NCBI GenBank assembly: GCA_013399015.1 | Contig: VWZX01008606.1 | Location: forward strand, 1,364,001 to 1,428,000 | Direction: 5' to 3' | Source: Galbula dea | Taxonomy: Eukaryota; Chordata; Aves; Piciformes; Galbulidae | DNA length: 64,000 nt | Shown: piece by piece, positions 1-13,900 of the stretch | Position numbering within the stretch: position 1 is the stretch's first letter | How the letters are laid out: every line of letters begins with the position of its first letter | The notes under the pieces: model-generated | What the model was told of the DNA's origin: nothing | Database searches by the model: none | Seen by the model: only the letters and a program-made list of their open reading frames with translations | Made by a program: the position numbers and the translations under genes

Positions 1-1120
1 AGGTATACAGGAATGCTTTCAGGAGTTACTCAGGCTAACAAACTTAAGGGGTAAAATAAAACTACAAGAGGCTTACCTCCAGGCTCTCAGTGGTGTTCCC
101 ATACAGAAAAATGCTGTTATGTTGCTGCTTTCTACAAAGCTGCTCTCTTGGTTGTGGAGGGCTGTGGTTAGCATTAGGAGCTGGGCTTGTAAAGTTTGTG
201 GAGCACAGGTTGTTGCTAGATTTCTGAGTTTCTGTAGATATGGGGAAGAATCAGGCCTGGATGTCATTTTAAGCTTTATGTGTTGTTTTACTTTAAGAAT
301 GGGATATTGTTGCTCATTTTCATCTTGGAGTCAGAGATGCAGAATGTGAAACTTGTGGTGTGACTTCTGAATTATGAGGCACATAAATGGGAAACTTCTG
401 TGGGAAACTTCTTTCTGTCTCAAGGCTTTTTGTAGGCTGTTACCGTAAGATTTGATCTCTTAGGTTTGTGCATTGTTTTGGTTAACTTTAAAGATCTGCA
501 GCAGGGGGTTCTATTGTATTGACTTAACTGGCATGGTCTGCAGTTAGGAGGACTTGTGCTGATGGCCTGGTTAACAAGAGGGTACTTGAAACCCACCTGT
601 ACCAGATGCATTCTCTAGGTTATTTTTGTGTTATAAACTGTGGTTCTTTCCAGAGGCCTTGGTGTAGAAGAGCTGTTTGTTGGAGTGTAGGACAGTCATG
701 TGTTGAAGTGTTACTCCAGCGAATTCTGAGAGAAGAATGTATTTATGTATGATACACAGAACAGGCAAGTAGGAGTTTCTCTAGAGTAGTAAGAACAACT
801 CTCTTTCCACAGCAGTTCTTCATGGTATGGCATTTAGTATTGAACATAGTAGCTTCTGAAGAATGTTTCTAAGGATACTGTGTTAGCTGAAAGTTTTAAA
901 AGAAGTTGTAAACAGCCACATTACTGCCCTTCCTCTGTCTGTTGCAAAAGAGATGAGCAAGGAGACTGTTGAGACAAAAGACTCAAAATCGTTAGAAGCT
1001 TTTTAGCAGCTGTCATTTTCTTATTCTTAGAATAAGAATCAAGTAGTATTTGAGTAGAAATCTTCATGTTCATGAAAAATACTTGGAGTCATGAGTTCCT
1101 CAGCACTGGGCAAGAGCAGC

Positions 1121-1567
1121 TGTCTAACAGGCAGTGAGTGATACGAACTTCCCCGTTCAAGACAAGCGAACAAAACAAAATTGTGCAAACAGAATTAGGA
1201 AAACAAACCCAAAAGAAGTGTGCGAAGCGAGAGGATAGAGTTTCCAAAGACCTTAAGGTCAGCAACGGGTTCAACTCGGCTCTGCAGGTCCCTTTGTGTT
1301 CCTTCTCTGTTGCTGATGTTTATTCCCTTGCCTCTCCTTAAGTCTGCTGAAACTACCAATTAGGCTCATTAGCATGCCCTCCAGGGGGTCCTTCTGCACA
1401 GTTCTTTTTTCCCTGTGAGCTGGGAGAATGTGAGGTTTCTTGAAGCAGACTTGTTAGCTTCTGGATTGTCAAGGAAGTTGCACGTCTGACACCAACTAAT
1501 ACACTGGAGAACTTGAACTCTCGTTCGAGCATCTGGATTATTGTACTCGGGGTCTGGGTGAGCCACA
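1121..1567 (-). mobile_element. CpG-rich LTR-like segment, possible old retroviral LTR on the minus strand
   Basis: About 447 bp stand out by base composition: I count 11 CpG here against 3 in the 1120 bp before it. Read on the minus strand it starts TGTGGCTCACCC and ends GTTAGACA, so it has TG...CA ends. It carries an AATAAA (plus-strand 1319-1324) placed where an R region could be. No target-site duplication is visible (flanks gcagc and gtaat), and no internal retroviral genes are present. It may instead be another retroelement fragment or a host CpG cluster. Confidence 0.33.
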
Positions 1568-4500
1568 GTAATGTATAGGTTGGGCTTGCATTAAAGGAGA
1601 ATCAGGCCTGCAGATTAATTAACTCCTTTCTCATTTTTACTTTTGGCAAAGTTGGGTGTTTCTGTTTGCTGAGGTTTTGCTATGTTGATGGAGTTACTGC
1701 CACCAAAAAAACAATTAGGGAACCCTCCCCAGATAAACTAGGAAAAATGAATAGAACTGGCTCATAGAAAATAAGAGAATGGTGTAACTTTTTGAACAGA
1801 AGCTTCAAAAAAGACATCAAATGTTACCAGCAGTAGGAAGCATACAGGAGTCTCTCCAACAACCAGGCTAGTCACCATTCAGAAAAGCTGCACATATACT
1901 GAACTCCAGGAGGATTCCTCCTCAAGAAGCCACTGGGCAAGTCACCAGCTGCAGTCTCTCACTTTATTAACTTGAATAAAATAAAAACATATGCTGGTCA
2001 GTTTTGAATTCTTGTGCAGCTGTAGTGAGTGTTTGTCTCAGAAATGCCTGTTTCAGATGAGACTGATTTGGAAAGTGTAAAGCCAGCCTTGGCCTGTTTT
2101 AAAAAGCACTTTGAACTTTCAACTTGGGGTTTTTAGGTATCACTGGAGGAACTAACCATTTCTGTTTTGGTTTGCATGATCCAATTTGCAAAGCTTTGTT
2201 TTTCATTGGCACTAGAAATTACTTGTCACTAAAAGGGAGAGAGTGATAGGTTACATTGGTCTAAACCTTAAATATTTTTTCTCTTGTAAACTTTTGCCTA
2301 AGTTTTATTTTCTTCATTCTGTATCCTTAGGGAAAATCCAATCTAGTCAATTCCTGTGGCTTTACAAGTTGTTTTTCAGTTGTTTACAGTAGTATTACTG
2401 AAGAGAGGGATAATGTGGAAACAAAGATATGCATCAAATCTTAATGGTATGTGTGGAGCCAAAGGGTTGCATTTGAAGGGAACAGATTGGAAGCACAGAC
2501 TTGAAATGTCCCATAGTCATATCTCTTATTATTGCTGTAGCACTTAGGTGCTTCCAAAATGGGAGATACTGGGGAGACAGAGATAAGTAACTCAGAAAAT
2601 AACATTAATGAGAGCATTCTGTTACAAGATTAGGTGGGAGGGAAGTCTTGCCTGCTCATGAGTGTAGGATTATTGCTGAAAATCCGTTGAAGTCAGGAAT
2701 GTGGAGGTCTTCCTAAACTAGAATTTAGAGGCTGTATCCCAGCTTTCAGTTGATGAGGCTTTGAGGAGCAGCATCTATTAAAAGCAAACTTGGTCTCAGA
2801 AGGAAAAAGAATTCACCAGATTTCCCTGTGCATACTTGCTCAAATCAGTTTTAAAAGCTTTAAAGCAAGGTACACATTTGGGGGTTGAGTTTAGTTTAGT
2901 TTTGATTTGTTTTCCCTGACAGATACCTAAATGGCAGTAGGAGTGATCTTGCTTTGGCACGTGGTCAAGTGATTCCTCCATCCTCCTTTAGTGATGTATT
3001 TCAGGGACTTGCCACCTTCCCCTTCTTGCCTTTGGGCAACCAAAAGTGGGAAACCTGGACCTCTTTGCATGTTAGTGCTCTCTGATTTACAGAATAAACA
3101 ATGTTGATTTCCTACTAGCTGTAGCTTTTTACTTGTGTTAGTGTTTGCTGTTAGAATGGTATGTACAAGGAAGAATGAGGTTCCACGTGTTCTATTGATT
3201 TCTGTCAGTAACACTCAGAGGGGAAATTGCACTGCACATTTCTAAGAGGTTAGTGTAATTTATCACAGTCATTAGATCATAAATTCTTTGAAGCTAAGGG
3301 CTATTTTTTGGATGTTTGTATAGCCTCTGGAAAAACGAGACAGTCTCTAGCTGCTAACCTGCTGCAAATAGTCATAGCTCAAAGTTCAGAATAAGTAAGC
3401 AACAGAAGACCTTGGACTTGACTCTCCTGAGCTTTCTTCTCAGTTGGAATAATTAAATGATGAAGCAGACAAGAAATGGGTGAGTTATTAGCCTTAGTTG
3501 AAAGGTACTGAACTGAGGTGATACTAGAGGTTTTCTGCAAATCTGTTCTCAAATCAGATCCCAAATTTTCATTTCTACTTTGGTGCCTTGAGCTCAAGAC
3601 AAAATGTTTTCTCCACACTGACTCTCTTAGTAGAAAGGATTATGCTGCTATTTGGAGAAGGCTCAAAATCTTTATAGGGAGGATTTTAAAATACACTGTT
3701 TTCTTATTTTATTTTCACCTGGCCATGAAAGTATCACTATAATGATCTAAACTAGAATAATTTTACTGCTTTAGCACCAGAATATAGGTGGTTTATTGAA
3801 AAGCATAGTATTTTTTTATGAAGAAGTGACAGCCAACATCAGTGTTGAATTAGTTGCCATCTTAAAATGATTCTTAAGTTCTTTTCCAAGAGTGGTGTCT
3901 TCTTGGAACAGTTCACCTGAGAACATCCATCTCATCTGCTGATGGATCTTAAGGTCATAAATAATAGTGGTTTCAGTTTGTATCTGATATTGTTGGGTTG
4001 AAGCAGTTGCTATTAAACTTTTTTGCCATTGGCTAAAATAATCTTTCTAATAAAAAAATCCAGTTCCCTAATTTGTATTGATGAGAGATAAGATGATTTC
4101 CTTTGTTTAGGTTGTGCTCTGCAAATTTGTTTTAAATGACTCCAGAATGGTAGCTTGAAGGGGGAGTTCTTTCTCTTCCAAGTACTATTTGAAAATAAAT
4201 GACTTTCATCATAACTGGAATTTGGGAAAACTCTTGTTACTGCTATTCTTGAAGTGTCTGAAGGCCAAGTGTTGAATTATAGTGTTCATACATGTTTTAT
4301 AGCTGGCTTTCCTGTGAGATTATGTGAAGAAAGGAGAGTTTCATCTAAAAACCAGACTAATAAGAGAATATAAAAAGGTTCATAAAACAGTAATCATCAC
4401 AGAGAAGACAATTCCAGCTGCATGTAGGAAAAGTGAAAGGTCCAGTACAGCTAAACCAATGTAAGGAATGCTTTTCTTGTTAAGGCTCATTGCTTGTGTA

Positions 4501-7500
4501 GTACTTGCTTCCAGAATCTGTGATGGAATTGAAGAGGGATTTGGAGTGGGATTTGACTTTTATGCAGGCAGGACTTTCACAGAGGATGAGGCAGGAGCAT
4601 GTTAAGGGTGAGATGTTCCCAGTCTTGGGAAGAAAGATTTCCAGTATTTTTATGTTAGTCCATAAAAATCTTACATGTGGTTCCTGAAGATCCTTGAACA
4701 GGTTGTCTTGAACCTATAGTTGATGAAAATGCTCCCTAACTGCTGTATTTAAGTACTACCTATTTAGTCTTAAGCTTCCCTATGTTCTGGTATGTTCATT
4801 TGCTCTCTCAGCTTGCCTCCAGGCTGTGCATCCCTTATGCTGTCACCTCTTTCCAGTTCAAATAATCAAAGCACCCAGAACAAGGGCAGGTTTCCCTGTC
4901 CTTTTTCTTTCCCCACAAGATAGCCTGTTTATTTAGAGGTATTTTCTCTGAACTTCAGAGATGATGCAATTTTGAGGTCGTGGTTATGGCTCTGCTTTAT
5001 CCCTTGTGTTTTTCTTCTCTGCTGCATGGAGCTTTTCTCTCTTTAACTTCCACAGATAGTCACCTAATTGTCACTTGGCTACCCCAGTCAAATAGTCTCT
5101 GAGGATTTCTGAGGGTACTCTATGAATACAGTTAACTCAGAAAGGCACCTCTAGGTGTAACTTGTTTAAAATTAACCATGGATTTAAAGTAGTAGATGGA
5201 GCTTAGGAAGTAGTTTTTAGGAGGAAATTTAAAAATGACCTTTAGTTAGAAAACACAGGCACTTTCTTGGCCACTTATATCAATATCCTGCTATTAAATT
5301 CTGTGAATATGGTGTTTATTTTAGCACATTCTTGTAGATTATCCATCTGATTATGGTTACACTTTACACACAGGCTCAGTGTATTTCTCCACTGAAGTTG
5401 CTTTATTAAGAAGGTGTTAGCTTTATTCTTCTTTTATACAAAAGTGGTGGTTCTCAGTGCAGGAACTCTTTAGTTTAGGAAAGAAAAACAACAAAAAGAA
5501 AAGAAAACCAAGGTTAGTTCACACTTTGTGTTCTTGTCCCATAACACACCTCAGCACATATGTCTGTTCTGTGGTATCTGTTATCTCCCCCACAGAATGT
5601 ATATGTAGATTATTTGCTACACACTGAAGTAATTATAGTAGTAGAACCTCAAGAAGAGATTATTTTCAGTGGGAATGACAGTTGAAGGGAAAATGTTCAG
5701 ATTATGTCCCAAATTTGTGTTGCATGAAAAAGAAAAATGACTAAAAGCAGCATTAAATTTCCAGGATACTAAAGCTAAAGCACTAGCTGCAGACATTTCA
5801 TGATTCTTTCTCCAGAATAACTGTTTTCAAGTGTGCTGCTTGTCCTCTCTCTGACAGCTGAGTGTTTCCAAAACAAAGTGTTTCTGTGAATCAAGAATTA
5901 AACCAGGAGTCATTCATTGTAATCTATGGTGCAGTAAGGCTCAGGTTTGAAAAGCCCTGATTCAGAAGAGATCCAGTGTCCTTAAAAAAGGTGATTTCAT
6001 AATTCACATTAAACTGGGAAAAGTCTTTATTAAACTGAGAGTAATGAACAATAGCTGTTTGTTTCCATTGCTAAGTCTATTTGTGTTGGAATGGGAATTT
6101 GGTTCCTAACTGTGACTGCTTCTGGTTTTTATCCCCCAGGGAATTCCTGTTTTCTGTGTTCATAATGTCACTGCATGTTGCTGTGGCAAAGGAGTGTGTT
6201 TACTACAAGTTCAGCCTGATCATCTTAGTCGAGGACAAAGGAGGCAGAAATTAGTTTAGAGCAAAATAAACTTTATTCACAGGATTGAAAATGTCTGGAA
6301 TTGTGCAAGATTATTTAAGATAAGATCTTTAGAAGATCCTGTTAATGTTTCCTGTTACAAAAGTGTGACTTCAGTACTTTTCCACTTGTCTTTATTAATA
6401 TATATATATGCTGTATATGTAAAAATCCATCACAGTTTCTTCCACCACCTTTATTTCCACAACCTGTTTCTTTACACTGAACAGAGGAATGATTTTATGT
6501 CTGGCTTCAGCTTGTAGAAGTTACTGCAAACTGAGCACTCAGAATTGCACAATCCCACATGGAAACTCCTGGCTGTTCTTGTACATGTGGTTATGAAAGC
6601 AAGAATCTGAAGCCTGCTCTCAGATTCATGCTTAACAATGAGGTCATCTGGGAACTATCTGTCTGAAGGAAGAGCCACTTTCTGAAGGACACCATGCTTT
6701 GTTTACTCAAGTGGTTCAGAGTTGCACCCCAAATTCAGCTGCCTCACTCCAGTGAAGTTGTTCTGAGTTCATCACAATGCTCCAAATTGTAAAAAACTTC
6801 ATTTTACTGGTAAAGCAGAATGCTTTTGCCAGTTTTATGAACTCTGACTGGCTTTACTATTGAATACTTGACAACACAGCTTGTTTCCTTAGAAGGAGTT
6901 TTAGTGATCTTGTTTGTTTTCATTGGTTTTGGGGAGTTTTTGATTGAGAGGCTGAATATTTGCAAGGGAAGAAAAAGTCAGCAGGACTGATGAAGCTTGA
7001 GAACACTGAGTTCAGGCTTTAACTTGCTATATTTTGTGACAAAGGCTGGATAGCCTGCAGAATGCTAATACAGAGCAAACCAGGACATGCTACACTTAAA
7101 AGAACAGTGGCATTATGGAAAGCAGTGGGTTGATAGAGCAGGGCAAAACAGAGCCAAAAACTAGGACAACAGTTTTGGAATGTCTTATACAGGGTGTTAG
7201 AATGGTAACTCCTAAGGAAGTTGTTCTGAGAATGCCAACACTTGGAATCTTGATCTTGCTGTTCCTTTAACTGTACCATTGTACTGAACTGGGGACTTTT
7301 GAGGGGGTGAGTGTCTGTCCTTTAACTTTGTGCTAAAGTAAATGAGCTGTAACCTCAGTTGTTGTAGACCAGTTGGTTTGTACAAGTAATAACAATGAGT
7401 TCTCACACCACAGTGCAATGAAGCTCCCTCTGGACTTGCCAGTGTTGCTAGCTAGCATCTGCAGAGATTTAAGTGGGAATTAAAGCAGAGGTGGTCTCTG

Positions 7501-8558
7501 TGTTTCAAAGTTTTTCCCAGTACATTTGATATCTTTGCAAAAGAGTTTGTGGCTGTAGAGCTGATTGTACTATTGGAGTGGAATATGGAATTGCTGAAGT
7601 TGGATAGATAATATGAATGAAGTCATTATATTGCCATCTGATTTAGGGAAAGAAAAATGCAAACAAGATGTCAGCTTTCTTACATTAAGATATTTGAAAA
7701 TATGGAGGACTTGGTGAAAAATAGCATTTCAGTAAATTTGTAGCTTTAGTCTGACTTTTTCCATAAAGAAATGATGCTTGACATGAATCCAGTTCCTGTG
7801 GTGCAGAACTAAGACTACTGTCTAATTATGGACTTGTAAAGCTGAACAAAAAAAGCTGTCCCCTCTGTTATTATGCACTTCCAAAGCTAAAATAATTGAT
7901 GTTTAAAAGGGACTGTGAATTATTTTTAGGCAGACTCTCTTCAGTAAAGGTAAAATAAATATCTTGTACTATTTTTTACTGGTTTACTGGAACAGTCCAG
8001 TCATGAATACAGATTTGCTGAATTGAAGCATTCAAGCAGTATGGTATCTTTTTAGTGAGTGAATATCAGAGGTGCTTCATGTTCCCAATACACCTTTCTA
8101 AAGTAAATGCCCAGTTTGATCATTAGTTCTGCTTTTCCTGTCTGGATGTAGAATGGTTCTTGTGAGTGTGCAGGTATCCTTCTCTGTGCACCCACATTAT
8201 CAGGAGTATCATCAATTTGAATGCTCACCATCACTGAATGATTGGCCAATAATGATGACTCTTACTGAAATAGAGGGGTGTTATATTTTAAGATTAAAAC
8301 AGTGAATTCACAGCTGTCAGTTCTTACTTCTTGGAGGTCAGAGACTAAAGAAAATCTTAACCAATGTGAGAAGTAATGATACGGGATTGCAGGAACCTGC
8401 AAGGCTGTTAGTCAGCATCTGTGGTTGAGTGACTCATTCATTTTGGGGGCAAGTCAGAAGCAACCCCAAAAGACCAGGAATGTGATTAAGCCAGACTGCA
8501 TTAGTCAACAGTATGCTAATTTGGTGAGTTATCTGTTGTTAGTTATCCTAAAACTTTC

Positions 8559-8769
8559 AGGCAGGAAGAAATTCTTCACTGAAGGAGTGGTTAGGCATTG
8601 GCCCAGCCTGCCCAGGGCAGTGGTGGAGTCACCATCCCTGGAGGGGTTCAAATAACATCTAGATGTGGTACTTGGGGGCATGGTTTAGTGACATGGTGGT
8701 GATAGGTTAATAGCTGGAGCTGATGATCTTGGAGGTCTCTTCCAATCTTAATAATTCTGATTCTGTGAT
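8559..8769 (+). mobile_element. CR1 LINE 3' fragment
   Basis: The fragment carries the end of the CR1 ORF2 frame (readable as HWPSLPRAVVESPSLEGFK) and the typical CR1 3' UTR (ggaggtctcttccaatctta), ending with ttctgtgat. It is 5' truncated and inactive. Confidence 0.9.
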
Positions 8770-9092
8770 CTGCTACAGGAGGCCCTGCAGAGTTGATGAA
8801 TAGTGGGGGAGAAACAGAAGGTGGTGATTTGGTGCCATTGTTTGATGTGAGAGGAATCTGTGTAGAAGTGTTAATAGTTTCTGTATTGAAGCAAAAGAGC
8901 TCTAACAACTTGAAGATGGTGCCTTTGGATTACCTGCAGACATCTCCTGTTGCAGTAAAAGGAGCTGACAGATGCTTCTGCCAATTAAAAAAAAAAAAGA
9001 CAAATAATAATCTGATCTCATGTGTATAAGCCAAAACTGGGAGCACTGAGTATGTACAAATTGAAACCCAGAGGATAAAGTTTGCAAGTATG

Positions 9093-9170
9093 TTGTTCTT
9101 TAATTTCTTTAGTTACTTTAATAATTTCTTTTGTAGTTTCTTTACTACTTTCTTTAATTTTCACTTTATC
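9093..9170. repeat. T-rich imperfect tandem repeat
   Basis: The motif tttctttagt and close variants recurs about every 10-20 bp (tttcttt with agt, aat or act endings). It is irregular and probably a decayed microsatellite. Confidence 0.5.
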
Positions 9171-10272
9171 CAAACTCTGAGCACAGAGATTCTTGCATCT
9201 GAAGCCTAATGAACCTTGCAGCACACCTGAAGCATGCTGTCAAAAGAATCTGTGTGTCCTAGTCACAACCAGGGAATCTATGATAAGAAATGATTTTTTT
9301 TTTTTATCCCAGTGATAAATATGCTCTCACTGCCATCTTCCCGTGCCCTTGTTTCTTTCATGCCAAATATTATCTCTGCTTTTGTTGTTTGTTTATCAAC
9401 TGTGGGAAGTGCACCTGAGCTTCAAAGAAAACCAGCCCTTCAGTATGATCTCTACTAGTAGTAGCATTGCTGCCCTATTTGCACTGTTAAAATCTTCCTT
9501 TTCTCCATCCATCAAAAGTTTCTAAAAATGTTTTTTTTTCTAAACATGAGTTGAGCTTGCTGATTTGTTTATTTTTTCCCTCCTAAGCTGGGAGTATCCC
9601 CAAGGGATATTCCTGTTACCCTCCTGCTGCTGCCTCCCTGCCTGCAAGAGGTGGGAGTGTAGAGCTTGCTTAGCCCAGCAATGAGCTGTTAGCTCCAGCT
9701 AGCAAATCTGCAGGGCAAAGCCCAAGAATAACCTTTTTTCCTCATCCAGTTTGAGGTGGAAGGAAGTTTGCACTTAGCTGTGTGTATTCTCAGCATGTGG
9801 CTAAATTCTGGGTAGCTGTAAGGTGGCTGATAATGGTGTTAGGGATGGGAGAGCAGTCTACACTCCCACCACCCAGCTCCAGCACGATCTTCAGCCTGAC
9901 AGCTCATCAGGGCAGGGTACAGTCAGAGATCTGCTTCTGCAGTGCTGTTTGGATTGATGGGCTGCAGAAACACAATGGTTTTTTTCTTTTTACAACTGGA
10001 TTTTCTACAGTGACAGTCTTGACAAGATAGGCTTTTCACTTCTTCTGCTTGCTTTCTGTGTTCCAGCCCACTCTTACCTTCTTTAAGGAGGTCTTAGCTG
10101 TATTTCTTAGCATTATTTTACCTTTAGGTTTAGACACTCTTATTCACAGAACAGCTTTGCTAACTATATTGCAGTGTGATTTGGTTTTAAATACATCCTG
10201 TTGATAGCCCCCTTAGCATATGACCACACTGATCTCTCTGGAGAAGGTCTAAGTTGTGATCATTTACAAAAT

Positions 10273-10957
10273 TGTCCTGGTTTGAGCTAGAACAGAAGTA
10301 ATTCTGCTCAGTGATTTGTCTTCTCAGCTCAGTCTCTTCTCAGGGATGCACTGTCTGCAGTTCCTAGCATGCTCTCACAGGCAGTGTCTGCTGCTAGCAG
10401 TTACAACACTTGACGAGGAGAGTTAGTGCCAAGGGTTGGGCTGCAGACCCAGGTCACTGCTACATCTTGTGTCCCACCTTGGTGCATTAAGTCAGAGGTA
10501 GCACCTGCAGGGAGGAGGGGACAGGAGAGGTGACCCTGAACTGACCAACAAGGGATTCCATCCTGGGGATGTTATACTCAGTATAAAGCTGAGGGATCAC
10601 AAGGGTCAAGCCTCTTCTTCAGTGCTCATTGTCTTGGGAGGCTTCGATCTGAATCTGGTTCCAGAATCCAACTCCTGAATCACAGTTTCCATCTGCTGCT
10701 GAGTCCAGTCTGGGACTTCTGCCATAGCAGTGGTGAAAGTGACATCATTGCCATCAGGGGCTTGGGTTAGGTATTGGTTTTGTATTCATGTTTATATATT
10801 TTATTGTTATTTTTTTCATTAAAGTAGTTTTAGTTTCCTTTTCCAACCCATAAGCCTCTTCCCCTTGTTCCCTTTGTCTTCTATTTGGGAAGGCAGAGGG
10901 GTTCATAGACAGCATCTGTCACTTGTTTAGTGGCCAGCCCAGCCTTAATCCTTGACA
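10273..10957 (+). mobile_element. Solo LTR of an avian ERVL-like endogenous retrovirus
   Basis: About 685 bp begin TGTCCTGGTTTGAGC and end with CCTTGACA, the start and end pattern I associate with avian ERVL-type LTRs. A TATA-like box (agtataaagc) lies near 10580 and an ATTAAA near 10819. Flanking pentamers are aaaat and aaagt, a 5-bp duplication with one mismatch, as expected for the ERVL group. No primer-binding site or gag-pol follows, so it is a solo LTR left by recombination and carries no viral genes. Confidence 0.75.
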
Positions 10958-13900
10958 AAAGTGGGTCCTAAATTCTCCTGAACTTCTCCTTACAAACAGA
11001 CTGGTTCTGTTCCTTTCTCTGTGCCCTTTAGTTTTTTCCCATCAGGCTGTGGATTAAATGCAGTGAGACTTGAAGGAGAAGATGACCTTTTGCCTTTAAA
11101 ATTACAACAAGCTTGGTTCAGCTTACTTGGACCACACTTCAGGTTTCTTCCCAGTGAGCAGCTATATTATTTCTCTTCTCATCAAATCTAAGCATGGGTT
11201 AGAAGCTGGGATTAAGACTTCCATGTGGCCTCAGTTTCTCAGGCATTTTTACCAGCATATTTCTAGATATTCCTGCTTCCAAAATTTGGGTTCCTGGCAA
11301 GAACCACATCCAAACCCTGGTGAGATCAACTTCTCCAAGGAAATGTCTATATTGCCTATGTTCATCAACTGTTCAATGATGTATTAAGCTTTAATTTTCA
11401 AATTATGTTCTTTTATTATTTGGCCATAGCATCAAATTTAAAGACTGAGATAGCTGCTTACACACACACAGAGTTCTTAGTTACTGCACTTGGAGAGAAC
11501 AGAAGAAAGTTCAGATGGAACCAGTGTGGCTTGTTGGGAGGCTGCTTAAAATTAAGCACAATCTGATTTTTTACATCACTGCCTCTGCAAGATTCTTTTG
11601 TTAACTGTTACCTAGTTATTTTATGGTCTTTTCTCTAATGCTCTCTTTTCCCCCCCAACATTTCAGTGGCTTGTCAAATAGATGTGTGTTTCTTTTTGTC
11701 TTAATTACTGTAAATATATTTCACTTCTCCATTTTCTCATGTGCTTTTGGCTTAATTCTACTGCTGATTGAAATGCCTGGTAATACTTGATTTCTGTTAG
11801 ATATCCATTAAAAGATTCTTTTATATATATATTATTTTAAGCATGCATTGCTTCCTTTTTTTGCACCTAGTACTTGAAAAATGCATAGAAATTTTTTTCC
11901 AGTGTCAGAGTCACCATTTGTGTGGAACATAACATGTCAGACAAGCAGGGGATATTCAGGGAATGTGCTGATGTCTGTGAGACTTCTCTCTTTGCTACTT
12001 TAATGGGGAGAGCTTGATTTCTGTTCTCCTTGCAGCAGTCATGCCTGGGGAGAGGCTGCTGTTTTTAGGGTTTCACTAGAGAAGTGCTCCCCAAAAGGCA
12101 AAAATCCAAACATTTGTTTACTGTGGCAAAAAACATGTGTTGGTAGAGAACTAAGGAAGCTGTTACAGGTGGGGAATGAACTGCACTGTAGTGTGGGGAA
12201 AGAGAAGGAACCCAAAATAGAAAAAGCTGTGTATTTTATAGTCCACTTACAGTGTATTTTCAACTGCTTAATTGACAGGGAAGACTTAGGTGTGCAAGGC
12301 TGAGCAAAAGCTATTCATCTCTTAAGAAGTGATTAATATCTTAGTTCATCTGTTTTCTGCAGAGCTTCAAAACTGGTCCCACTTCTCTTTCATTCTCAAT
12401 TTATATTCTATCCTGTCATCCTGATAGAATCAGAATGTGGATACATTTGTCTTCCTTTCATCAGTAAATCAACATCCCTTCAACTGCTCCTGTAGAAGGA
12501 GCTAATTTGTCAGATTTTGGCAGCAGATATCCAGTAATTTTGCTTTGCCTTTTTCCCCTTTCTTGATTGGTAAGTGTATTTTTTTCATATAATTGCATTT
12601 AAATCTGCATAAAAGAGAGTTTTTAATGTTCAGGGATTTCAGAGCAAAAAAAGAAATGTGACACTGAAAGACTGGGAGTTGTTTAAAGATGGAAATGTGA
12701 TGACAAAAGAAACCAGATGTTGTACTACTATTAAAATATCCTACACTGCTCTCTACTGGAAGAGTGGAAGTCTACTTTAAATGTTCTGAAGTGCACCTAA
12801 AACTATTTCTCAGTAAAGTTTTAGGTTTAATGTTTTATTTATTTAATTATGTGTTTCCCTTGGGGGTTTTTTTGTATTACCTCTAAGTTCTGGATATACT
12901 TTGCCTGTAAAAAAAAGTATATTGAGGGTCAAAATGTAGGCTGACAGAGAAGAATTACTGTAGCATGTCTTGTTAATAGCAAGGGGAAAAAAAAGGAACT
13001 GGGAACCTAAAAAATTCACCTGACCTTACTAATAGCTATTGGGCATGTAATAACAGCTATACACTTGTCAGGACTGTAAAGGATTCTGAATTTCCTGAGT
13101 TTTTCCCATGTTTGAATTGGCTTTTCATTAGGCCAGCAAAATAAAAGTGAGAAAGACTTACCTTTTGGGTTAGTAGTTGCTTCAGCCAAAGTATAACTAT
13201 AACAGCATTTTCAATAATTTTAGGATGGAATTGGACCAAAATGTGTCTTGCTCAAGTTAAATTCATGGGAGAATTCTCTTTTCAGCTAGGTTCTGAAGGG
13301 AAGTGGTTCCCACAAAGGGTCTGTTTGCTAGTTGGTTGTGTAAGACAATCCTCCTGGCCATTACAGAGCTGAATTCTTCTCCCAGTTGCTGTCAGTGATA
13401 AAAACTTCTAGTATGGTGAAATAGTGTCTGTTCATTCTCTGCAGCTGCACTAGCTTGCAGATCTTTGCATGTGGAGTGAGTCCATCTGGTTTTCTGCTAA
13501 TATGAGATTAAAAATAGTTTGATCTGAGGTGTTTGTCTTGTATCTGGCTGGCCAAGAGCTCTCTTTCTTAATGGCAAACATCAGTGAGGGTAGAAGAAGC
13601 TTCAGTGGACTTTAAAAGAACAGTTAAACAGTTTTGACTGATAAGATCCATTGACCTCAAAATCTATTTCTGATCATAGGCATCTGCAAGTGGGGATCAG
13701 AATAAGGAAAGGATTAGAAAAATGACCTGTCATCAGTTTTGTAGGGAATGTGTTCAGACTGCAGTGGAAAATGAGTAGTAATTTATGTGGGAAAAGCATT
13801 GCTTGCTTTGTGTCATGCAAAATATTACATGTCCTCCTTTTCAAACCTGCTCAAGTAGCCAGTTGAACTCAGGGTGATTGTGGTGAACTTCTCAGTGGCA

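Noticed and set aside
9219..9248. Short segment readable as STPEACCQK after a CAG, resembling part of the missing upstream GULP1 exon
   Set aside because: Only about four residues fit the expected HTPEAL segment, the rest departs at once, and there is no matching donor. The protein is otherwise nearly invariant, so this is chance.
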